Shown piece by piece: positions 6,441 to 6,690 of a DNA stretch of 6,690 nt (positions within the stretch are counted from its first letter, which is position 1; the number at the start of each line of letters is the position of its first letter). Position numbers and translations under genes: made by a program. The DNA lies in contig CAYRBR010000076.1 in the NCBI GenBank assembly GCA_964422555.1, positions 1 through 6,690 of the forward strand, in the 5' to 3' direction. The notes below the pieces were generated by a model. The model was not told the DNA's origin. It saw only the letters and a list, made by a program, of their open reading frames with translations, and made no database searches. This DNA is from JAGLCW01 sp964422555. GTDB lineage: Bacteria; Caldisericota; Caldisericia; UBA6126.

Positions 6441-6690
6441 TTACGATTCGTTGCTATATAATAGTCGAACAACATCAGAAGCAGTGATGATTCCAATTAC
6501 ATTTTTTTCATCATCTACAACAGGTAACTGCTTCACTTTTCGACGATACATAATTGTGGCAGCTCGAGAAACAGGATCATCCTTAGAACAGGTAAATGGA
6601 TGCTCTGACATAACATCTTTAATGTGAGTTCCTACAATCTTTTTATATTCATCTAATAAGTCTTCCGTATTGTCATAAATTCCATGTGTC
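6441..6690 (-). CDS. CBS-domain protein, C-terminal 82 residues (5' end cut by window edge)
   Basis: Only the end of this gene is in the window. The reading frame is open from the right edge to TAA at 6443-6441. The visible part contains one complete CBS motif: IKDVMSEHPFTCSKDDPV, AATIMYRRKVKQLPVVDD and VIGIITASDVVRLL. In CBS domains the Thr and Asp of GIIT-x-x-D commonly contact the ribose and phosphate of a bound adenine nucleotide. The acidic and helical stretch before it (YDNTEDLLDEYKKIVG) looks like the linker from an earlier CBS motif. The protein stops right after the CBS fold. It therefore lacks the extra C-terminal domain of CorC-type proteins, and it lacks the HDLL ending of KpsF/KdsD isomerases. 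It may be a CBS-pair protein or the end of a CcpN-like HTH-CBS repressor; the missing N-terminus would decide. It lies 12 nt before glyQ. Confidence 0.9.
   Translation of the reverse strand, partial: THGIYDNTEDLLDEYKKIVGTHIKDVMSEHPFTCSKDDPVSRAATIMYRRKVKQLPVVDDEKNVIGIITASDVVRLLYSNES

Noticed and set aside
5550..6452. Both the CBS protein and GlyQ end in Ser-Asn-Glu-Ser, hinting at a duplication
   Set aside because: The identity is four residues, the codons differ (AGC AAC versus TCC AAT), and upstream sequence is unrelated; only the shared 8-mer is kept as an observation.

Overview
The window holds five genes, all on the minus strand and packed head to tail. In transcription order (right to left) they are: the 3' end of a CBS-domain protein gene, glyQ, glyS, ppdK and the 5' part of dnaG. 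Coding density is close to complete. The gap between the CBS gene and glyQ is 12 nt, glyQ and glyS overlap by 11 nt, and glyS and ppdK overlap by 8 nt. The only real intergenic space is 86 nt between ppdK and dnaG. That gap holds a strong hairpin and a candidate promoter.

The DNA is AT-rich (roughly 40% G+C by eye) and uses the standard bacterial code: TGA ends glyQ, and Trp is TGG. The two-chain (alpha/beta) glycyl-tRNA synthetase, PPDK and the bacterial DnaG primase make this a bacterial chromosomal housekeeping region. I cannot name the phylum. From memory, glyQ-glyS-ppdK order is found in several Proteobacteria-like lineages. A block of glyQS, a CBS regulator, the PPDK regulator PpsR, dnaG and sigA is known from Bacillota. 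This window looks like a compact mixture of the two. No mobile element, CRISPR array, tRNA, rRNA or T-box leader is visible.

Functionally, GlyQ and GlyS charge tRNA-Gly and release AMP and PPi. PPDK interconverts AMP + PPi + PEP with ATP + Pi + pyruvate, so it can use both by-products. DnaG makes replication primers and also releases PPi. The CBS protein belongs to a family that often senses adenine nucleotides. A shared adenylate/pyrophosphate theme is an inference from this layout, not something the sequence proves.

Points for a second look: (1) three of the four visible start codons are GTG, and the right ppdK start is a GTG inside the longest ORF; (2) the ppdK-dnaG gap combines a 13-bp RNA hairpin with a promoter whose start site would fall inside the hairpin; (3) the 8-mer AATCGTRA lies at the 3' end of all four genes whose ends are visible and nowhere else on that strand; (4) GlyS is divergent at several usually conserved spots although GlyQ and PPDK are canonical; (5) a CBS gene heads the visible cluster, and no ppsR gene lies between glyS and dnaG. 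I see no clearly new system here; most of the window is ordinary housekeeping DNA.
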